A DNA stretch of 64,000 nt from Sulfobacillus thermotolerans (GTDB lineage: Bacteria; Bacillota; Sulfobacillia; Sulfobacillales; Sulfobacillaceae), in assembly GCA_002951815.1 (NCBI GenBank), contig CP019454.1:2418001-2482000 (forward strand), written 5' to 3'. The notes under the pieces were generated by a model. It was not told the origin of the DNA. It made no database searches and saw nothing but the letters and a program-made list of their open reading frames with translations. Positions 26,456-36,180 of the stretch are shown piece by piece (position 1 is the stretch's first letter; each line of letters starts with the position of its first letter). A program made the position numbers and the translations under genes.

Positions 26456-28402
26456 ATGAGTGAATTTGCACTGGGAGATGTCCCTCTGATTGCCCCGCAT
26501 TATCAGCCATCTGGTCTCATGCCGGTAAAGACCATGGATGAGTACCGGGTATTATACCAACAGTCGATTGAGAATCTTGGCCAATATTGGGCAAAGGTGG
26601 CCCAGGAACTGGAATGGATGGAGCCATGGCAGGTAGATATGGAGGGCAGCTTGCCCGACTTTCGCTTCTTTAGCGGCGGCACGACCAATGTGTCCGTCAA
26701 TTGTATCGACCGGCATGCCCGAGCGAATGGGGCGAAAACCGCGTTGATTTGGCGAAGTGAAACGGGGGAACGGCGCGAATGGACCTATCATCAGCTACCC
26801 CCCGAGACGGCTCGCTTTGCCACGAGCCTTAAGGCCATGGGCGTGGGCAAAGGGGATGTCGTGGCGATCTTTTTACCGAATTTGCTCGAAACCTTCGCGG
26901 CCGTTCATGCCTGCTACCGCATTGGGGCAATTTACAACATTGTTTTTTCTGGTTTTTCCCCCGAGGCTTTGTTTGACCGGCTGATTGATACCCAGCCACG
27001 GGTTGTCGTTACCGCAGATGGCACCTTCCGGCGTGGACGCGTGGTGCCTTTAAAGGCTGCACTCGATAAGGTGATTGACCGTTTGCCGAGCATTGAACAT
27101 GTCGTGGTAATAAGGCGTACAGGTCAAGACGTGACGATGCGTGCGCCGCGTGATATCTATTGGCACGAGGCGTTTAACGACAATACCCCTTTAGCAGATC
27201 CTGTGCCCGTGGAAGCGAACGAGCCGGGCTTCATTATTTATACGTCGGGCACCACGTCCAGGCCAAAGGGCCTTGTGCACTCAGGCGTCGGCTTTTTAGT
27301 CGGGACCTATCACAATGTGCGCTATTCTTTGGATATCCGGCCAGAGGATGTGTACTGGTGCACGGCAGATACCGGATGGTTAACGTTCCCCATTTTTGAA
27401 TTGGTGGGGGGGCTGGCCCACGGAGTGACCGCCATCGTGTATGAAGGGGCAATGGATTACCCGAACCCGTCCACCTTCTATCAAATTATGGCAGAACACC
27501 GGGTGACCAAGATTTTTACCGCGCCGACGTGGTTGCGTATGCTGGCACGGTATGGTCCAGACCTACCGGCGGCGTATGATTTGTCGCCCCTCGAGCTCAT
27601 TGGGTTGGTTGGAGAGCCCCTAGACCCCGCCACCTGGCAGTGGGTGCAGCGTCACGTCGGAGCCGGTCAGGTCGATATCAATAATACCTATGGACAAAGT
27701 GAAACGGGCAGTGCGTGGGTGTCCTCTGTGGCGGGGGTGACGCCGTTAAAACCCGGATCATGCGGCTGTGCCTTGCCTGGGCATGCCTATGCGATTGTGG
27801 ATGCAAAAGGTCAGCCCGTGGCGACCAATGGGACAGGTATTTTAACGATAACGGCTCCGTTTCCCGCCTTAGCGCGAACGATTTGGCATGACCCCGAACG
27901 CTTTACCACGCAGTATTTTTCCCAATTTCCTGGTCAGTACACGACATTTGACAGCGCGGTCCAAGACCGGGACGATCAATTATGGATTTTAGGACGTGTG
28001 GATGATGTCATTAATGTGGCCGCGCACCGCCTCTCGACCATGGAGATGGAAAGCGCCATATTAGATCTCGACGGAGTAGCCGAATCCGCCGTTATTGGCG
28101 TTGACGACGCCGTCAAGGGACAGGTTCCTGTGGCTTTCATTACGACACGGCAAGCGACTATCACGGCAGATGAGTGGACGCATCGTGTCACCGAACAGAT
28201 TGCCGAAAACATCGGAGCTATTGCTAAACCTGCTCAAGTTTTTGTCGTCGATGCGATGCCGAAAACGCGGAGCGGAAAGATTGTGCGTCGACTTCTCAAA
28301 GAGATACTACTTTCCGGCGAAGTGAAGGGGGACATTACCGGTCTTGAAAATCCTGAAGTGATTGATGCCTTATGTGCCACCATACGACCCGAAGGCCGCT
28401 AA
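26456..28402 (+). CDS. acetyl-CoA synthetase-like AMP-forming acyl-CoA ligase
   Basis: 648-residue adenylate-forming enzyme activating acetate or another short carboxylate to its CoA ester. Motifs: the ACS-type substrate-recognition DFRFFSGGTTNVSVNCIDRH, IIYTSGTTSRPKGLVHSG (phosphate-binding loop), NTYGQSETG, GRVDDVINVAAHRLSTMEMESAI (hinge) and the acetyl-acceptor Lys in MPKTRSGKIVRRLL. The ATG at 26456 has GGGAGTG upstream; the longer frame to a GTG at 26396 would overlap the -10 box and is rejected. Monocistronic, ending in a strong bidirectional terminator. The exact acyl substrate is uncertain; in some ACS relatives the glycine in the TGW segment (here DTGWLTFPIFELVGGL) is adapted for larger acids. 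Confidence 0.88.
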   Translation: MSEFALGDVPLIAPHYQPSGLMPVKTMDEYRVLYQQSIENLGQYWAKVAQELEWMEPWQVDMEGSLPDFRFFSGGTTNVSVNCIDRHARANGAKTALIWRSETGERREWTYHQLPPETARFATSLKAMGVGKGDVVAIFLPNLLETFAAVHACYRIGAIYNIVFSGFSPEALFDRLIDTQPRVVVTADGTFRRGRVVPLKAALDKVIDRLPSIEHVVVIRRTGQDVTMRAPRDIYWHEAFNDNTPLADPVPVEANEPGFIIYTSGTTSRPKGLVHSGVGFLVGTYHNVRYSLDIRPEDVYWCTADTGWLTFPIFELVGGLAHGVTAIVYEGAMDYPNPSTFYQIMAEHRVTKIFTAPTWLRMLARYGPDLPAAYDLSPLELIGLVGEPLDPATWQWVQRHVGAGQVDINNTYGQSETGSAWVSSVAGVTPLKPGSCGCALPGHAYAIVDAKGQPVATNGTGILTITAPFPALARTIWHDPERFTTQYFSQFPGQYTTFDSAVQDRDDQLWILGRVDDVINVAAHRLSTMEMESAILDLDGVAESAVIGVDDAVKGQVPVAFITTRQATITADEWTHRVTEQIAENIGAIAKPAQVFVVDAMPKTRSGKIVRRLLKEILLSGEVKGDITGLENPEVIDALCATIRPEGR

Positions 28403-28421
28403 ACATTTAGCGGCCTTCGGG
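28388..28421. terminator. bidirectional terminator between the acyl-CoA ligase and gltB
   Basis: Perfect 16-bp inverted repeat (28388-28403 with 28406-28421) carrying the ligase stop codon in its left arm. It separates two convergent genes. Confidence 0.8.
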
Positions 28422-28430
28422 CTTCCTCAC

Positions 28431-31400
28431 TCATTCGGTTGACAAGCTAGGATCGACTTGCTCAGAAGACGGAACAATTTTGACGAATGCCGCATCGGGT
28501 GTATCCCAGATGCGCTGCAAAGCGTCTGCAGCGTCCTCTTGATTGGTGGTTCGCAATACTTGCAATGCGGGCGTGAGTAGGTCGCGAACGGCCGTAATAT
28601 CCGGTGCGCTTAACGGCACGATCGACACCTTGGCCGACTCCGCCAACCGGCTTCGCAAGAAGTCTACCGTTAAGCCGTCTTCGGGGGAGTGCTTGACATA
28701 AATGACACCGCCGGTCATTCCGGATGCAAGCCACGGTCCTGGATCTCCCAGCACGAGACCACGGCCTCGGGTCATATATTCAAAGCCAAACCCTTTAATC
28801 GCCGCGCTATCCCACAAGGACGCCGCATCTTTAGGCGTCGGAATACCTTGGGCGAGAATTACGATATCAGCACCCGCTAAGCGAATTCCGGCCCGCGCGT
28901 CGGCTCCTCCCTGGACGATAAATAGCCCGCCTTGAGCTCCATACGCCATACTTTTGCCGACATGTCCGCCATAGAAAACACCGTCTTGATTGGGAGCTTT
29001 GACGACCGCGATTAATCCTCCCGACGCGCCTTTGCCCACGCCATCTTGTGCACCGCCGTGAGCAATCAGATGCACGCCATGGCTAAGAAACGCCCCAAAC
29101 CCTTGACCCGCGACACGCTCAACCGGATTCAGTACCGGGGTTTTGATGTCCTTATAGCGAATACGTTGGCCAGAGACATTGGTCCCAATGGAACGGCTAT
29201 TGCGCAGACGGACGGCGCCCTTTGCGGAGAGGCCTACGGCTTGGCTATTTTGCACCCCGTATTCATCTTGTTGGATAAGGTCACCCAGCTCTTCAATAAA
29301 GGTTTCATAGCCTAATACCGCATTGAAGGCGGACTGCTGAAGCAATCCCGACTGACCCACAGCGTCTTGTACGCTCGTAAAGCCTAATTGGCGCAGGTGC
29401 ATGCGGACGCCGTCGCCTAGTTGACTGTAAAAGCTCACCAGCGCGTTCACCGCAGCATCTAGTTCTTGGGGAATAAACCGTTTGAGTCCCCGCATTTGCG
29501 CTTCTTCTATGGATTCAATCTGCGTCGTAATCCCCACATGGCAGGTATCAAGCTGGCATCCTCGGCAAATCGTGCACCCTAGCGCCATCATACTAATGGT
29601 TCCAAAACCCACCCGATTAGCCCCTAATAATATCATGCGCACGACGTCGGCGGCGCTCCGAAGACCGCCGTCGGCCCACAGTTCAACCCGGTCGCGAAGG
29701 CCCGCCAGAGTCAAAGCGGTATGGGTCAAGGGCACGCCAATATCCGCAGGAAGCCCTACGTGCCGCAGTGCATGCATACGCGCCGCGCCGGTGCCTCCAT
29801 CAAAGCCTGACAAATTGATGACATCAGCTCCGGCCTTTACGATGCCGATTGCGATGGTCCCAATGTTGGGCACCACCGGCACTTTGACCACGACGAGCAA
29901 TTCAGGATTGGCTTCTTTCAGTTCATCGATTAGTTCCTTCAGATCTTCAATCGAATAGAGATCGTGGTTGTTGCTAGGTGAAATGAGATCAACCCCGGGC
30001 ATGGCACTACGGGCTTCGGCGACTTTGGCGGACACCTTTTTCCCGGGCAAATGCCCACCTTCGCCTGGTTTTGCGCCCTGTCCGATTTTGATTTCCGCGT
30101 AGCGTGCTCCATTCAACAGCGTGGTGTTAATGCCAAAGCGCCCTGAAGCAACTTGGTGACCTCGCCAATGGTAATACTGCCCAATCATATCGGGAATTTC
30201 TCCACCTTCACCGTTCATAGACAGCATATTGAGACGCTTGCCCGCTTCGGCATAGGCTCGGAAAGCAGTCTCCCCCTGAGACCCGAAAGACATAGAGGAA
30301 ATCACAAAGGGTAACGAATGTTCACCGACTTCTAAAGAGACGGGCGTGTCAGCATGTAAGGCGCGTTCGGTCCGAAACGATAGTGTTTGCCGTAGCGCGA
30401 TCGGGTGTTTCGCCTCGTTGTGCCGCATTTCCTCTTCATAGGTCGCAATGTCAATCGATCCAGCGATTAATTTTTTAACCGCCTTAAAGACATAGTTAGT
30501 GGCCCGCGGGATGGGCATGAGGCGCGTGGACGCATCCCGCCACATGTTGCGCTCTTGTTGTTGTTGGCGGCGGTGGTCTAACCACGAGTCATAGGGGCTG
30601 GCGGCAAACGAACGGACCTGGAGCACATTAGCTACGGGATCGGGCAAGCCGATAGCCGAGAATACACGGCCATAGCCTGCCAATTCGTGAATGCCCATGG
30701 TCGATATCACTTTTTCGAGACCATGATCCATCACCGTGCGTGTTTTGATAAACTGCTCCGGGCCCGCCACACTCCACATCAAATAGGGATCTAGAGCATT
30801 GGCGCCGAGCCCTAGGAGTACAGCCCCATCGTGAAGGTTGCGAATCATGGCCGAGCGTACCACAATACCCGTGTTCCGTCGCAGCCCTGCGTCAATCAAA
30901 GCTTGGTCGACGGCGGCGATGGCCAGGGCGGGGTCTAAGCCAAGGGTTCCTGGCGTCTTGGCCGCATCACTGTCGTCAAAAAGGAGGAGTTCTGCGCCAT
31001 CACGGACCGCTTGGACTGCGGCTGCTGCGAGAAGTTGACACGTGGGCAATTCGTCCGCGTCCAAAGCCAGTGTGAGCGGTAGAGTTGCAACAAACCCCTC
31101 AAAGTGTTGAGTAATGGCCGTCACGTCCTCGTCATTGAGCCAGGGCGACTCCAAGGTCAGCGGAATGACGGACGGGCTGATTTGCTTGCTCCATGCGGGA
31201 CGCTTGCCTAAATAGGTGCGCAAGGAAAAGTGTTCCGATTCCCGCTCACGATCTAATGCGGGATTGGTCACAACCGCGACGGTCTCTTGCAAGAAGTCAC
31301 TGATATTCACCACGGACTCTGAAAAAGGCGCCAACGGTCCATCAAAGCCCAAGGATCCAATGGGTTCACGGCCTTCTTGAGCAAAGGTATGCACGAGTTG

Positions 31401-32705
31401 TTCGTCATCTTTATGCCAACCGTTCATCCGAAACCACCATACCGGATATTGAGGACTCACGGAAGACGACGACCGAGACCATGATAACGGTTCGGGACCC
31501 GTAATACGCGTGGCCAATCGGTCCATCACGGCGTGTTGCTCAATACGCCGAACCTCGCTGGTGGCATCCCATTCAAAGGCCACCATTTGTCCCGGCCCTA
31601 TTACTTGTGGTTCTGCAATCCATTGGTCAGGGGAAGTGATACCGGGCTCGGATGAGAGAATATAAGCATCTGCAGTTTCTAAAATCCACAACGGCCGCAG
31701 ACCTAAGGCATCGACCGCGGCGACGACCGAATTGCCCATTCGGTGAACGATAGCGGCCGGACCTTGCGCATAGGGTCCCCAAATGCTATGAACCTTGTTC
31801 CACAGCGCCTGCTCGGCTTCGGGCAACGCTGCGATGACAGCCGGGGAGGGGCTGATGGCCGTACGAACGGCTTCGGCGTGACCTAGCCCATCTCGCCAAA
31901 CCAGTGCGGTAATAAGGCGGTCAAGATTTTGCGAATCACTCCCGTCCGGAATGGTCTGGATTCCATGCGCCGCCATTTCGCGCTGGAGGCGGTCGATGGT
32001 GTCAATTTCGCCATTGTGGGCTAGACCTAAAAACGGTTGCACGCGCGACAAATCTGTGGCCGTGTTTGTGGAAAACCGGTTATGACCAATGACGACGCGG
32101 GGCTGAAACGCGGACGATGTTTGGTCTCCTAAGACCCGTTCTAACGCTTCGGGCCCTTGCGTGACTTTCAAGACAATATGCGTATTACTAAACGAAGCGA
32201 TGCGCCCAGGGAAGGCTCGTTCGAGAGCTTCGAGGGTGCGGTAAATCTCTTGGGGGTTCACACTCGCGTCATCAAGCCATAAGGCATGAGAATCCAATGC
32301 TTGCCCATTATCTGTTAACTCCAGATGTGATAAAAGACGCCGAAAGGGCGTTCCCATTAGCGCATGACCTAATGTGTGAAGGCTGTCGCGCCGCTGCGTC
32401 ATCGGCGTCACGACTTGGAAAATCCAAAAGTTTTCGGTAAACGGAGAAAGAGGAATATCATGTTCGGACAATCGTTGTGCCCATAACGCGCGCGGAATGT
32501 CCACTAAAAGGCCCATACCGTCACTGCGTCCATCAATCCAACCGGCCCGGTGATCCATTTGGCGGAGCGACTCCACACCAACTTTCCACAGCGCCACGCT
32601 TTGGGTGCCGACACCTGTAGGTTTCTTCGAAATGGCTGCGTAAATAGCACAGGCATCGTGTTCGATGCCGATATAGCGAAGCGCCTGTAGGGAGTTTTCC
32701 ATCAT
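28431..32705 (-). CDS. gltB: glutamate synthase large chain, divergent
   Basis: About 1424 residues with the full GltB order: N-terminal type II glutamine amidotransferase (candidate nucleophile Cys19 in EHDACAIYAA after a short propeptide, then HNRFSTNT), a central domain, the FMN/Fe-S synthase domain (NGEGGEIPDM, GQGAKPGEGGHLPGKKV, LISPSNNHDLYSIEDL, SGFDGGTGAAR, GCTICRGCQLDTCHVGI for the 3Fe-4S cluster) and the C-terminal beta-helix (GLIAVV..GGHVGKSMAYGAQGG). It makes glutamate from glutamine and 2-oxoglutarate. Odd points: HRAG replaces the usual HRGA, the start of the FMN domain differs from classical GltB, and no GltD subunit gene is adjacent. It may use ferredoxin or a distant GltD. TTG 32708 precedes two ATGs (32705, 32702); the first ATG is chosen. 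Confidence 0.85.
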   Translation of the reverse strand: MMENSLQALRYIGIEHDACAIYAAISKKPTGVGTQSVALWKVGVESLRQMDHRAGWIDGRSDGMGLLVDIPRALWAQRLSEHDIPLSPFTENFWIFQVVTPMTQRRDSLHTLGHALMGTPFRRLLSHLELTDNGQALDSHALWLDDASVNPQEIYRTLEALERAFPGRIASFSNTHIVLKVTQGPEALERVLGDQTSSAFQPRVVIGHNRFSTNTATDLSRVQPFLGLAHNGEIDTIDRLQREMAAHGIQTIPDGSDSQNLDRLITALVWRDGLGHAEAVRTAISPSPAVIAALPEAEQALWNKVHSIWGPYAQGPAAIVHRMGNSVVAAVDALGLRPLWILETADAYILSSEPGITSPDQWIAEPQVIGPGQMVAFEWDATSEVRRIEQHAVMDRLATRITGPEPLSWSRSSSSVSPQYPVWWFRMNGWHKDDEQLVHTFAQEGREPIGSLGFDGPLAPFSESVVNISDFLQETVAVVTNPALDRERESEHFSLRTYLGKRPAWSKQISPSVIPLTLESPWLNDEDVTAITQHFEGFVATLPLTLALDADELPTCQLLAAAAVQAVRDGAELLLFDDSDAAKTPGTLGLDPALAIAAVDQALIDAGLRRNTGIVVRSAMIRNLHDGAVLLGLGANALDPYLMWSVAGPEQFIKTRTVMDHGLEKVISTMGIHELAGYGRVFSAIGLPDPVANVLQVRSFAASPYDSWLDHRRQQQQERNMWRDASTRLMPIPRATNYVFKAVKKLIAGSIDIATYEEEMRHNEAKHPIALRQTLSFRTERALHADTPVSLEVGEHSLPFVISSMSFGSQGETAFRAYAEAGKRLNMLSMNGEGGEIPDMIGQYYHWRGHQVASGRFGINTTLLNGARYAEIKIGQGAKPGEGGHLPGKKVSAKVAEARSAMPGVDLISPSNNHDLYSIEDLKELIDELKEANPELLVVVKVPVVPNIGTIAIGIVKAGADVINLSGFDGGTGAARMHALRHVGLPADIGVPLTHTALTLAGLRDRVELWADGGLRSAADVVRMILLGANRVGFGTISMMALGCTICRGCQLDTCHVGITTQIESIEEAQMRGLKRFIPQELDAAVNALVSFYSQLGDGVRMHLRQLGFTSVQDAVGQSGLLQQSAFNAVLGYETFIEELGDLIQQDEYGVQNSQAVGLSAKGAVRLRNSRSIGTNVSGQRIRYKDIKTPVLNPVERVAGQGFGAFLSHGVHLIAHGGAQDGVGKGASGGLIAVVKAPNQDGVFYGGHVGKSMAYGAQGGLFIVQGGADARAGIRLAGADIVILAQGIPTPKDAASLWDSAAIKGFGFEYMTRGRGLVLGDPGPWLASGMTGGVIYVKHSPEDGLTVDFLRSRLAESAKVSIVPLSAPDITAVRDLLTPALQVLRTTNQEDAADALQRIWDTPDAAFVKIVPSSEQVDPSLSTE

Positions 32706-32708
32706 CAA

Positions 32709-33186
32709 TCCGCCTTCTTTCTAAAAAAATCGCCGGATGGCAAATAATCAATAAAATGAAAGTTTATGCATAAAATACTTAAAAAGTGATAATCGAAAGA
32801 ATAATATCGTTGAGGACGACCTCTTCGCATTGAAAAACTAGGGTATCAGCGTCAAGGTAACCACAGGTGTTGCGTGAGTAACAACGACGGAATCGAGCTG
32901 TGCAATGCCTTGATTCGAATAAACTTCCATGAGAATAACTTAATTCTTAGGATAGCACGATGTGCGCGAGCTTCCAAGAGGCTTTGCCGACAAATTTGTG
33001 AGATCTTCTAAATAATTTTGTGAGAGGTACTGAAAGTGTTTCGAAAAGAAATGTGCCCTGGGCTTTAAAACGGCAGAATCCTCCGCTATTCCGTGGATAG
33101 ATTCTGACAAGGCCGTATCCTTCCCGATTCCACCGACTCTGCCACAATTCTGTATAATACGAGAGATAGCAAGACAGGAGGGTTCC
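32709..33186. other. divergent intergenic region upstream of gltB and a glycosyltransferase
   Basis: 478 bp without a credible gene. The part next to gltB (32710-32830) is AT-rich and should carry its promoter. A hairpin (CAGAATC 33074-33080 with GATTCTG 33100-33106, with inner pairing) and a TATAAT at 33153-33158 lie nearer the glycosyltransferase. No riboswitch class was recognised. Confidence 0.55.
33153..33158 (+). promoter_or_regulatory. -10 promoter element for the glycosyltransferase pair
   Basis: TATAAT preceded by TG (33151-33152), 29 bp upstream of the ATG. A clear -35 at standard spacing was not found. Confidence 0.5.
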
Positions 33187-34251
33187 ATGCGAATAGTGGA
33201 AGTCATCACGGGAGGGGAGGCCGGTGGTGCACAACGTCATGTGGCAGAACTGACGTTATATCTTGCAGACCGCGGCCATGACGTGCATGTTGTGCACGGT
33301 GGAGGGGACTGGCTTAGCCAACGCGTGGAACATGTCGCCACGGTGCACTATATGCCGCCTATGCGCCGGGCGATATCGGGGCACGATCTGGTGGCCTTGC
33401 GCGATTTGACCCGGGTTATTCGGGATCTTCGACCAGCCGTCGTCCATGCCCATAGCTCGAAGGCAGGCATTTTAGCGCGCAGAGCGGGTATGCGCCTTGG
33501 AGTGCCTGTCATCTACACAGCGCATGGGATGGTCTTTACGGATCCGATGCGCTCACCACGTAGTCGGTGGCTCTACCGGGTCTTAGAGACGTGGGGAAGT
33601 CGGCACAGTGCGGCGGTGATTGTTATGACCCGGTATGACGAAGCGTTTGTACGGCGTGTCGCGCCTAAAACCTTGGTGGCGTATATTCCAAACGGAGTTA
33701 CCGTGCAAAAAGGGCATCAACCCACCCTCCCCGACCGGTTGAGAATCGGCTTTCTTGGACGATTTTCTGCAGAGAAGGGCTTGCCGACGTTTTTAACCGC
33801 TGCGCGCATGAATCCCCAATGGACCTGGATGATAGCGGGGGACGGCGCCTTACGCGCTCTTGTGACCGAAGCCGTCAAGGCATGCCCGCAGGTGTTGTGG
33901 CGGGGCTGGATTGACAATCCGGAAGAGTTTTTTAGGGAAATTGATGTGTTGGTGCAACCGTCTTTTAAAGAAGGATTGCCCTATACCGTTTTAGACGCGT
34001 TAGCTCGGGGAATCCCCGTGGTTTCTACGCCGGTGGGAGGATTGCCCGATTTGATGACGGCGATTGATGGTGCTTTGCTATTTCCAGTTGGCGATGCGGC
34101 GGCAATGGTTCGTGCTGTGCAATATGTGGCCCATCATTATGCGGCGATTGCGCAAAGGTCACAGACCGTCATTGCCGAACACTATACGTTGGAGCACCAA
34201 CTCAAGCAAACGGAAGCGGTCTTATTACAGGCGGAGACACGACGCGCATGA
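33187..34251 (+). CDS. GT4 glycosyltransferase
   Basis: 354-residue GT-B fold enzyme. The N-terminal domain opens with MRIVEVITGGEAGGAQRHVAELTLYLADRGHDV, typical of EpsD/EpsF-like transferases, and includes the VVHAHSSKAGILARRAG segment. The C-terminal donor domain has IGFLGRFSAEKGLPTFL, the E-x7-E type motif in SFKEGLPYTVLDALARGIPVVSTPVGGLPDL. AGGAGGG lies five bases before the ATG. Overlaps the next glycosyltransferase by 4 bp. Probably acts on lipid-linked exopolysaccharide intermediates at the cytoplasmic membrane face; sugar unknown. Confidence 0.9.
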   Translation: MRIVEVITGGEAGGAQRHVAELTLYLADRGHDVHVVHGGGDWLSQRVEHVATVHYMPPMRRAISGHDLVALRDLTRVIRDLRPAVVHAHSSKAGILARRAGMRLGVPVIYTAHGMVFTDPMRSPRSRWLYRVLETWGSRHSAAVIVMTRYDEAFVRRVAPKTLVAYIPNGVTVQKGHQPTLPDRLRIGFLGRFSAEKGLPTFLTAARMNPQWTWMIAGDGALRALVTEAVKACPQVLWRGWIDNPEEFFREIDVLVQPSFKEGLPYTVLDALARGIPVVSTPVGGLPDLMTAIDGALLFPVGDAAAMVRAVQYVAHHYAAIAQRSQTVIAEHYTLEHQLKQTEAVLLQAETRRA

Positions 34252-35279
34252 AAACCTTGATTATCTCGACGATTGATTTGATGGGGCCGGCTCAAGGGGA
34301 TCGCCTCCGATTGGATAATCTGATTCAAGGCGCCCAAGCGTTGGGGTCTGTGGATCACTGGCGTCTAACGCCTACCTATGACGTGCGTCACCAGATGCAG
34401 GCGTGGTGGCAGACACGGTCGCTATACTGGGCACGTGCGTATTACGCGCCGCGAAATCCACCCACCACGGCCTATGATGTGGTGATAGCCTTTCAGTTAC
34501 GAACAGCCCCATTTGCTTCACTCATTGGGGGCCGCCACCGCATTTTGGATTTGACCGATAGTTTGGGTTTGTTTCGCCATCGTCTGGAGCAGGCCCATGT
34601 TGGCCGCTTGCGGCAGTGGATCTTGCACGGAATTGAGGCCGCAGAAGTCGCGTGGGCCAAGCGTTTTGATGATGTGTGGGTGAGTGGTTGGCAAGATGCG
34701 CAATGGCTCAAGGAGCACGGGGTCACAGCCCAAGTGGTCGCTAATGCCGTACGGGAGAAAATCTTGCTACCGCCAGGAAATCCCCGTGATCTACTCTTTG
34801 TGGGCAACCTTGCCTATCTGCCCAATCGGACAGGATTGCAGCGCTTTTTACGCACAGTTTGGCCCCACTTGGCTCGCCATCAATACCGCTTGCATGTGGT
34901 CGGACGCGGGAGCGAACGCATTCGGGGGGAGGGGATTATAGCCTATGGCTATGTGCCCAATCTTCAAGAGATCTACCGTCAAACCGGCATTAGCCTCAGT
35001 CCCGTTGAACTAGGCACGGGAACACAAAATAAAATTCTTGAAGCGATAGGCTTTGGTCGACCCGTCATTTGCAGTCCCACCGGGATCATGGCATTGCCGC
35101 AGACCATTCAACGAGGCATTCATGTGGCAACACAACCCGAGGATTGGTTGCACCATGTAGAGGCGCTGCAAAATCCAGAAGTCTACCAACGTACGGTCGG
35201 CGCCGCATGGCATGCGGTGCCGCAATCGGGGGAGCCTGTTACCCGTCGCTTGCGGCAGTGGATGGAGGGTGAAACTTGA
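34248..35279 (+). CDS. second GT-B glycosyltransferase
   Basis: 343-residue GT4-like enzyme coupled to the preceding gene by an ATGA overlap. The N-terminal domain is divergent (TLIISTIDLMGPAQGDRLRLDNLI, then a DLTDS segment near 100). The C-terminal domain has LLFVGNLAYLPNRTGLQRFLRTVWPHL, LHVVGRGS, IIAYGYVPNLQEIYRQTGISLSPVELGTGTQNKILEAIGFGRPVICSPTG, which is close to TuaH/EpsH-type sugar transferases. The last 41 bp run antisense to the end of thrB. Function in surface glycan synthesis is inferred from its partner. Confidence 0.85.
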   Translation: MKTLIISTIDLMGPAQGDRLRLDNLIQGAQALGSVDHWRLTPTYDVRHQMQAWWQTRSLYWARAYYAPRNPPTTAYDVVIAFQLRTAPFASLIGGRHRILDLTDSLGLFRHRLEQAHVGRLRQWILHGIEAAEVAWAKRFDDVWVSGWQDAQWLKEHGVTAQVVANAVREKILLPPGNPRDLLFVGNLAYLPNRTGLQRFLRTVWPHLARHQYRLHVVGRGSERIRGEGIIAYGYVPNLQEIYRQTGISLSPVELGTGTQNKILEAIGFGRPVICSPTGIMALPQTIQRGIHVATQPEDWLHHVEALQNPEVYQRTVGAAWHAVPQSGEPVTRRLRQWMEGET

Positions 35280-36168
35280 CCGATGCCGCGTCAGCAACTG
35301 GAGAACTACGCACCACCTTGAGGGGCCAGTCATAGTGGGCGGCTAACGCAGTCCATGCGGATTCCACGTCTGAAACGTTATCAGGCGGCACCAAGGCTAA
35401 AATTGTGGGGCCTGATCCTGATAACGTGGCAGAATACGCGCCATGGGCGTAACTGGTTTGAATCAGGTCGTCAAGCCCCGCCACCAACTGGGTACGGTAG
35501 GGTTGATGCAATCGATCCTCAGCCGCGTCGCGCAGCAGGGACCAGTCGCGACTGGCCATGGCATGAACCCATAGCCCTACCCGTTGGGCATTGAAAATCG
35601 CGTCGTCGCGCGCAACATGAGATGGAAGGATGGCGCGGGAATCTTTTGTGGGCACAGGATAGCTAGGAATCGCTAATAAACTGATTAACGGCGGGGGAGC
35701 ATATTGGCTAACCGCTAATTGATGATGGCGATTGCGATAAACTAAAACAAAGCCGCCATATAGGGCTGCGGCAACATTGTCCGGGTGGCCTTCTAATGCC
35801 GTAGCACGTTCCAAGAGAGCTGCACGACCTAGGGGATGGGGCAATAGCGCATTGCCAAGCAATAACCCGGCCACCACGGCTGCCGCACTGGATCCTAATC
35901 CTCGACTGACAGGAATATGATTGGTCACGCGGACGATGCCAGACGGTAACGGCTCGCCCGTCACCTCTTCGTACAGCTTTGTAGCACAGGACCAGATTAA
36001 ATTGCTTGCGTCAGTCGGCAACTCGTCTGCCCCTTCTCCTTCAGTGAAAACATGAAGGGAAGAACTTGGGTGATATGTGAGCGTTAACTCCAAAGATAAG
36101 GCGAGACCGAGACTGTCTAAGCCGGATCCAAGGTTGGCGCTCGTAGCGGGCACGCGCACTTCAAGCAC
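35239..36168 (-). CDS. thrB: homoserine kinase
   Basis: Phosphorylates homoserine with ATP for threonine synthesis. 309-residue GHMP kinase: N-terminal VPATSANLGSGLDSLGLAL, the ATP-loop SRGLGSSAAAVVAGLLLGN near residue 85, and the C-terminal GAYSATLSGSGPTILALVP motif. Start is GTG 36168; its AGGAG overlaps the thrC stop region nine bases upstream, so thrC and thrB are tightly coupled. The 3' end overlaps the opposing glycosyltransferase by 41 bp. Confidence 0.93.
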   Translation of the reverse strand: MLEVRVPATSANLGSGLDSLGLALSLELTLTYHPSSSLHVFTEGEGADELPTDASNLIWSCATKLYEEVTGEPLPSGIVRVTNHIPVSRGLGSSAAAVVAGLLLGNALLPHPLGRAALLERATALEGHPDNVAAALYGGFVLVYRNRHHQLAVSQYAPPPLISLLAIPSYPVPTKDSRAILPSHVARDDAIFNAQRVGLWVHAMASRDWSLLRDAAEDRLHQPYRTQLVAGLDDLIQTSYAHGAYSATLSGSGPTILALVPPDNVSDVESAWTALAAHYDWPLKVVRSSPVADAASVKFHPPSTAASDG

Positions 36169-36180
36169 AGTCTCACTCTC

